DNA of 15,513 nucleotides from WJMT01 sp964599635 (GTDB lineage Bacteria; Acidobacteriota; Aminicenantia; Aminicenantales; Aminicenantaceae). Under the pieces are notes generated by a model. That model was given only the letters and a program-made list of their open reading frames with translations. It was not told where the DNA came from and did no database searches. The position numbers and the translations under genes were made by a program. How positions within the stretch are numbered: the stretch's first letter is position 1; each line of letters begins with the position of its first letter. Location of the stretch: positions 1 through 15,513 of the forward strand of contig CAZRGM010000049.1 of assembly GCA_964599635.1 (NCBI GenBank). The letters are read 5' to 3'. This document shows positions 11,744 through 15,513 of the stretch, in pieces.

Positions 11744-13648
11744 ATGACAGAATTTAATCCAACCGATGAACAACAAGCTATAATCTTACATGATCCATCA
11801 CAACCAGCACGAATACTTGCTGGTCCAGGAACTGGCAAGAGTTCTACCCTAGTTGCTTTAATAAATCAAATTTTTGAGAGAACTCCTAATCAACGAATCA
11901 GACTTCTTACTTTTACTAGGGCTGCAACTGCGGAGTTAGCCCAAAAAGTATCTACGCATTCAGTATCAATTACACTTCGTCCTGGCACAGTTCATTCATT
12001 CGCTGTTTCTGTTTTGTTACTTAACTCTAGAGCTGGTAACCTGGTTGAACCACTTCGAATTGCAGATGATTGGGAAACAAAAGAAATCATTGAGCCTACT
12101 TTGTCTAGGAAATCAAAAGTATCAATACCTAAACTTCACAGACTCATCTTAGAAATGGCAGCAAATTGGGAATCCTTAAGACCAGAAAAAGATCCTGAGG
12201 TTAATCCTGAAGAACGGAATCGTTTTCTCGGCGCTTGGAATGAACATAGAAGAATCTATGGATATACATTATTGGCTGAACTTCCTTATGCATTGAGAAA
12301 CGCCCTTCACAATCACCCCGACCTTGAAGGATTAAACTTTAATGTAATAATAGTTGACGAATATCAAGATCTCAATGCTTGCGAATTAGAGATTTTAAAA
12401 CTTATTGCCCAACGAGGCTGTTCAATAATTGCTTCGGGTGATGACGATCAGTCGATATATTCTTTTCGTAAAGCAGACCCAGAAGGAATACGCCGCTTTC
12501 TTAATGACTATCCTAATGCAAGAGACTTCCCTCTGTCTGTTACTCAACGATGTGGAAAAAGTATAATTGAATGGGCTAGTTATGTTATTGAGAGTGATCC
12601 TAATCGGCCTCCCGGAAGACTGATTCCCAAAAGTGCAAAGAGACTACCAGAAGGAAAGGTCGCTCTGTTATCTTTTCGTGGTCATCGAGCCGAAGCTAAA
12701 GGAATTGCAAAATTAACTCAAATACTTATTGAACGTGAATCTATCTCACCATCAGAAATCCTTATTCTACTTCGTAGCGATTATAATAAATCTTTCAGTA
12801 ATCCCATTAAAAATGAATTGAATAAATTGAATATTCCATATTTAGATCCAAACATAATTACTCACATTCTTACTGAGCCGGATAATCGCAGAATTTTAGC
12901 AATTTTTAGGCTGTTAGTGAACCGAACAGACTCGATAGCATGGGCGACTCTACTTAAATTAACTTCCGGAATTGGAAATACATTTGTTCATTCCATTTAC
13001 AATTTGGCTTGCACAAAATCATATCAATTCGGAAACGCTTTACTTGATGCATATCAAAGAGGTTTTAAAGATATAGCTCCACAAACAGCAAATCGAGCCC
13101 ATAATCTAATGCGATCGGTTTTACATTGGCTAGATTCTCATTCTATCCCTAATGAATATAATGGAGAATGGGGTCAGTGGATTATAGATAAAATGTCAGA
13201 TGGATATTTTAATCCCCCTACAGAGGATCTAAAAAAATTGTTACTTGAATTAGACCAATATAGCGAGTCAGAAATAAATTTTGATAAGTATATAGGACAG
13301 ATTGATCCTTTATGCAAAGATATAGCCTCAACACATAGCGAAGGAGTGCGAATTATGACACTTACCGGAGCAAAGGGTCTCAGTGTCCGTGCCACTATTA
13401 TCGGTGCCGTTGAAGAAGGAATAGTTCCAAGACCTAACAGTGATCTTAGCGAGGAACGCCGTTTATTATATGTCGGGATGACAAGAGCGAAAGAATTCCT
13501 TTACTGTACATGGGCAAGAAGGCGAAGAGGCCCAACTGCTCGAGCAGGTTCTCCGAATGTTTGGCAAAGAAGAAGCCACTCTTCGTTTCTTCTTGATGGA
13601 CCTTTGGAATCACAAGATGGTTCTAGATATATAGATAATTACAGCTAA
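11744..13648 (+). CDS. UvrD/Rep-like superfamily 1 helicase
   Basis: The protein has 634 residues with all SF1A motifs in order. Q motif NPTDEQQAI (5-13), Walker A ILAGPGTGKSST (24-35), Ia LLTFTRAATAEL, II VIIVDEYQDL (201-210), III IIASGDDDQSIYSFRKADP (228-246) and IV TQRCGKSIIEWA are followed by V LTGAKGLSVRATIIGAVEEG and VI ERRLLYVGMTRAKEFLY. No nuclease domain is fused; the tail is Arg- and Ser-rich. Such enzymes translocate 3' to 5' on single-stranded DNA. It is longer than the GajB helicase of Gabija, and no GajA-type nuclease gene sits next to it. Motif V departs from the usual HKAKGLE, having TGAKGLS. The ATG at 11744 has no clear ribosome binding site. The gene shares its insert with the 43-aa gene upstream and the convergent AbiJ-like gene downstream. 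A defence role is suggested by position only. Confidence 0.9.
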   Translation: MTEFNPTDEQQAIILHDPSQPARILAGPGTGKSSTLVALINQIFERTPNQRIRLLTFTRAATAELAQKVSTHSVSITLRPGTVHSFAVSVLLLNSRAGNLVEPLRIADDWETKEIIEPTLSRKSKVSIPKLHRLILEMAANWESLRPEKDPEVNPEERNRFLGAWNEHRRIYGYTLLAELPYALRNALHNHPDLEGLNFNVIIVDEYQDLNACELEILKLIAQRGCSIIASGDDDQSIYSFRKADPEGIRRFLNDYPNARDFPLSVTQRCGKSIIEWASYVIESDPNRPPGRLIPKSAKRLPEGKVALLSFRGHRAEAKGIAKLTQILIERESISPSEILILLRSDYNKSFSNPIKNELNKLNIPYLDPNIITHILTEPDNRRILAIFRLLVNRTDSIAWATLLKLTSGIGNTFVHSIYNLACTKSYQFGNALLDAYQRGFKDIAPQTANRAHNLMRSVLHWLDSHSIPNEYNGEWGQWIIDKMSDGYFNPPTEDLKKLLLELDQYSESEINFDKYIGQIDPLCKDIASTHSEGVRIMTLTGAKGLSVRATIIGAVEEGIVPRPNSDLSEERRLLYVGMTRAKEFLYCTWARRRRGPTARAGSPNVWQRRSHSSFLLDGPLESQDGSRYIDNYS

Positions 13649-13813
13649 ATTTTTATAAATTATTCAGTATTTGAGTTATATCTTCAGATATCTATTTTAT
13701 TGTAGAAAATTAATAATGCTTTAATCCTTAAAACCTCTAGTTTTTTATTCCTAATAAAATATTTAGCTATTATATCAAACTGGACTATAATTATCGAAAT
13801 ATTGGAACTAAAT
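13649..13813. other. convergent intergenic region
   Basis: This gap of 165 very A/T-rich bases separates the helicase and AbiJ-like genes, which point at each other. A small hairpin ATATCT-TC-AGATAT (13678-13691) followed by CTATTTTATT could end transcription from the left, but the stem is weak. No gene is seen. Confidence 0.35.
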
Positions 13814-14761
13814 CTACTTTTTTTCGGACTCTCCAATTAGGAGTATAATTGATGCTGCTGTTATATTGAGAGCATATTTTGCTAAATGCCTAGGTACTTT
13901 TTTTGGATTAACGCCACCACCATGTGATGAGCTAAGTCTATTTCGTAGAGTAGCTACAATCATTAAAACAGGCTCAAAATAATTATCCAAGCTCATATTA
14001 TTCAGTAATATTTTTACTAGCTTACTTGTTGTGTCGGTATTATTGTAAGACCAACCATTACGTTCACATATTATCTTCATAACACTTTCGAATGAACTAC
14101 AGCATTTAGTTAAGCAATCTTCTAAATCATTTTTACGATAATCTTTTAATGCCTCAAGATATTCAGAATTTGCAACTTTGAATTCAGGTTGCTGAAGTAA
14201 CGTCAATGTTGGAACAATCATTTCCTTATGTATCACCTCATTTTCTCGTATAATAACTTTCGGATATTCCACAGTCTTGATATATGTACGACCTTTTTCC
14301 CTTTCTGTCTCTTTAACGAAATCAGTTATATAATAAGGCAGGTCATCTTGTTGTAAAAGTTCATTGATCTCTTCCAAAAGTTGATCTTCTGGTAACGCGA
14401 CATGGAATAAGCATTCAACACGAAAAATGTACTCTATGAAATCGATGAATTCGTTCCCAGAACATATATAAAGAAAATTGATTGTATCTTCCATAGGGGA
14501 GGTTGTACGATTTCTACTACTTGAAACATGAATTTTTCCATGTCTGTACTGAAGAAATCTATGAATTTGATTCCAGAAATCAGTCCGATAATCACCAGAT
14601 CCATATTCTGAACGCTCATTACTAAATACTTCGCTAATCCATAGTAAAATCCTATTGCGTGTGCTTACAGGTATTTCATGTATAGTCTTTAAAGATGATT
14701 CAGGCCTTCTTGAGAATACTTTGAATATTTTTGAAAATTTAGACCTCATTTTATTTACCAA
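13814..14761 (-). CDS. AbiJ-like abortive-infection protein with a HEPN-type C-terminal domain
   Basis: The protein has 315 residues from TTG at 14761, or 311 from the ATG at 14749, which is equally plausible; neither has a clear ribosome binding site. Residues ~30-125 (STRNRILLWISEVF, FWNQIHRFLQYRHG, FIDFIEYIFRVECLFH) resemble the AbiJ N-terminal domain type found in STM4504/CBY_0614-like proteins. Residues ~195-310 form a helical C-terminal domain: EALKDYRKNDLEDCLTKCCS, then FESVMKIICERNGW and LRNRLSSSHGGG. The last contains Arg275-x4-His280, the Rx4-6H catalytic motif of HEPN ribonucleases. The gene faces the helicase gene and has its own promoter about 130 bases upstream. It probably acts as a toxin that cleaves RNA when infection is sensed; this is inferred from the HEPN motif and family. 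No antitoxin gene is adjacent on its strand. Confidence 0.8.
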   Translation of the reverse strand: MVNKMRSKFSKIFKVFSRRPESSLKTIHEIPVSTRNRILLWISEVFSNERSEYGSGDYRTDFWNQIHRFLQYRHGKIHVSSSRNRTTSPMEDTINFLYICSGNEFIDFIEYIFRVECLFHVALPEDQLLEEINELLQQDDLPYYITDFVKETEREKGRTYIKTVEYPKVIIRENEVIHKEMIVPTLTLLQQPEFKVANSEYLEALKDYRKNDLEDCLTKCCSSFESVMKIICERNGWSYNNTDTTSKLVKILLNNMSLDNYFEPVLMIVATLRNRLSSSHGGGVNPKKVPRHLAKYALNITAASIILLIGESEKK

Positions 14762-14889
14762 TACATTTGTCTAATTAAAAATATTTTTATAATTCATATT
14801 AATTTTAAATATTCCATTAAAAAACATTTTTGTTAATTCCGGTTTTATATAGATTTAATCAACTTTTTCCCTTTATACTATCTTAGAAA

Positions 14890-14918
14890 ATATTACACAG
14901 AAAAATGTTTCTAGTCAA
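14890..14918 (-). promoter_or_regulatory. promoter of the AbiJ-like gene
   Basis: On the minus strand, TTGACT (14918-14913) is followed after 17 bases by TAATAT (14895-14890). Transcription would begin near 14883, giving a leader of about 120 A/T-rich bases before the start codon. Confidence 0.55.
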
Positions 14919-14962
14919 TAAGATTGAAAACTATGGGATAACAAAGCGATTGTTTCCTCATA

Positions 14963-15176
14963 AATGTTGAATCAGAAAAAATGGAAAAAAAGGAATCTGT
15001 AGACTATGAGGGGAGGGAAGAGGCGATTCGTTTCAGGCGGCTGCTTCACTATGCTGTGAATGAAGAAATAGTCACTCTCAGCAGAGGCGCAGAAATTGCG
15101 AATAAAAGCCTCGTGGATCTGCAGAAGGAAGTTAAGGAAGCTGTATGATTGTTGTTGTGAATGATACAAATATCTT
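14963..15176 (+). repeat. direct repeat, copy 2
   Basis: This is the counterpart of 11139-11352. The two are collinear without gaps from 14992 on; one base is missing in the A-run at 14975-14992, which shifts the regulator frame upstream of that point. Confidence 0.88.
14981..15147 (+). pseudogene. 3' remnant of a second XRE-ImmA gene
   Basis: The open frame reads MEKKESVDYEGREEAIRF, then RRLLHYAVNEEIVTLSRGAE and ends DLQKEVKEAV, 55 codons. It is the C-terminal end of the regulator at 10269-11324, with several conservative changes (for example ANKSLVDLQKEV against ANKSLMDLRREV). Upstream, MLNQKKWKK in another frame still matches MLKQKGWKE of the intact copy, so a one-base deletion lies in the A-run. 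The DNA-binding and peptidase parts are gone. The frame happens to open with an ATG, but no ribosome binding site belongs to it. Confidence 0.85.
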
Positions 15177-15252
15177 AACTGATATGTTGGAAAATGTTTT
15201 ACTTCCTCACTTCAAAATCTCAATCAAAGCCTTCAAAGCGCGGGGATCCTGA
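15145..15252 (+). pseudogene. truncated PIN-domain toxin gene, copy 2
   Basis: ATG overlaps the remnant regulator's stop (ATGA). The frame reads MIVVVNDTNILTDMLENVLL, a recognisable PIN-domain start with Asp7. Sequence belonging to the HEAT gene of the other strand then takes over, at about 15200-15210, and the frame stops after 35 codons. It retains slightly more PIN sequence than copy 1. Confidence 0.65.
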
Positions 15253-15428
15253 GAATCGCCCAGGATCTCAATAGCGTATTTTCTCACCCAAGGATTGGAG
15301 TGGTTCTTGGCGATTTTTATGATATAGGGGAGTCCCTGGTTTCCATCCAGGTCCTCAAGCGCTTCCAGAGCCATTTTTTGAAGCCGCATGATCAGCGACA
15401 ATAGTTTTTCAGGCCCCCATTGCCTCAA
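15207..15428 (-). pseudogene. C-terminal part of a HEAT-repeat protein, probably interrupted
   Basis: The 73-codon frame from TTG at 15428 contains two HEAT-like helical repeats: ALEALEDLDGNQGLPYIIKI and WVRKYAIEILGDSQDPRALK, ending ALIEILK. The pattern of Asp-x-x-ALxxLIxxL is that of PBS-lyase-type HEAT repeats, which usually occur in longer scaffolds. There is no ribosome binding site before the TTG. The same frame continues upstream past a single TAA (15440-15438) into an open stretch to the window edge (FANSDIIQETDSVPIGIEKR...), so the gene may have been cut by a nonsense change or joined to other sequence. G+C is higher than in the cassettes, like the left edge. Binding partner and role cannot be told. 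Confidence 0.55.
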
Positions 15429-15513
15429 ATAAAAATGTTACTGAAAATCTGGTCTTTTTTCTATGCCGATAGGCACGCTATCAGTTTCTTGAATAATGTC
15501 TGAATTGGCGAAA

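Noticed and set aside
11744..14761. Reading the helicase and its neighbour as a Gabija system
   Set aside because: No GajA-type ATPase-nuclease is present; the neighbour is AbiJ-like and convergent, and the helicase is longer than GajB.
15468..15482. GATAG/CTATC hairpin near the right edge as a terminator
   Set aside because: The stem is only 5 bp and no clear T-run follows on either strand.
1..15513. CRISPR array, tRNA, rRNA or integrase gene
   Set aside because: No regularly spaced repeats, cloverleaf, rRNA segment or tyrosine/serine recombinase protein was seen on either strand.

Overview
The window looks like a bacterial chromosomal defence island. Its two ends are remnants of host or mobile genes at roughly 50% GC. 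The roughly 12.5 kb between them (about 2.2-14.8 kb) is clearly A+T-rich, except for the XRE-ImmA gene, which looks intermediate. Promoters of the TTGACA / TATAAT type, Shine-Dalgarno sites and some TTG starts indicate a bacterium. The IS91-like transposase and the AddA-type helicase-nuclease relics would fit an anaerobic or environmental Gram-negative lineage, but the window has no marker gene that fixes the phylum.

Left edge (1-2155): a decayed IS91-like (Y2) transposase on the minus strand abuts the 3' third of an AddA/RecB-type helicase-nuclease gene on the plus strand. Both genes are broken at the same point near 1155, so this is a rearrangement scar. The transposase also carries a short palindromic insertion that shifts its frame.

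Defence cassettes (2200-10085): (a) a TIR-domain gene with its own promoter, followed by a 548-aa protein with a PD-(D/E)XK nuclease domain. (b) A three-gene operon encoding an 80-aa protein, a 203-aa winged-helix-like protein and a 761-aa GHKL (Hsp90/MORC-type) ATPase. It has a consensus promoter only about 10 bases upstream of its first start codon and is the best candidate here for an undescribed system. (c) A 340-bp junction that holds what looks like the tail of an IS21 IstB gene and a 38-codon reading frame. (d) A type II restriction-modification pair (nuclease, then beta-class DNA methyltransferase), one base apart.

Toxin-antitoxin-like anchor and second cassette (10218-15252): an intact XRE/ImmA-type regulator-peptidase gene has a strong promoter overlapped by operator-like repeats. 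The PIN-domain gene that should follow it is cut off after about 11 codons. About 3.8 kb downstream the last ~55 codons of a diverged second copy of the same regulator, and the start of a second PIN gene, occur again (161 of 174 bases identical). Between the two copies sit a 43-aa basic protein, a UvrD-like helicase and, convergent to them, an AbiJ-like protein with a HEPN Rx4H motif. The arrangement suggests repeated cassette exchange at a conserved regulator/PIN locus.

Right edge (15207-15513): the tail of a HEAT-repeat protein on the minus strand, apparently cut by an in-frame stop.

No tRNA, rRNA, CRISPR array or origin was recognised.
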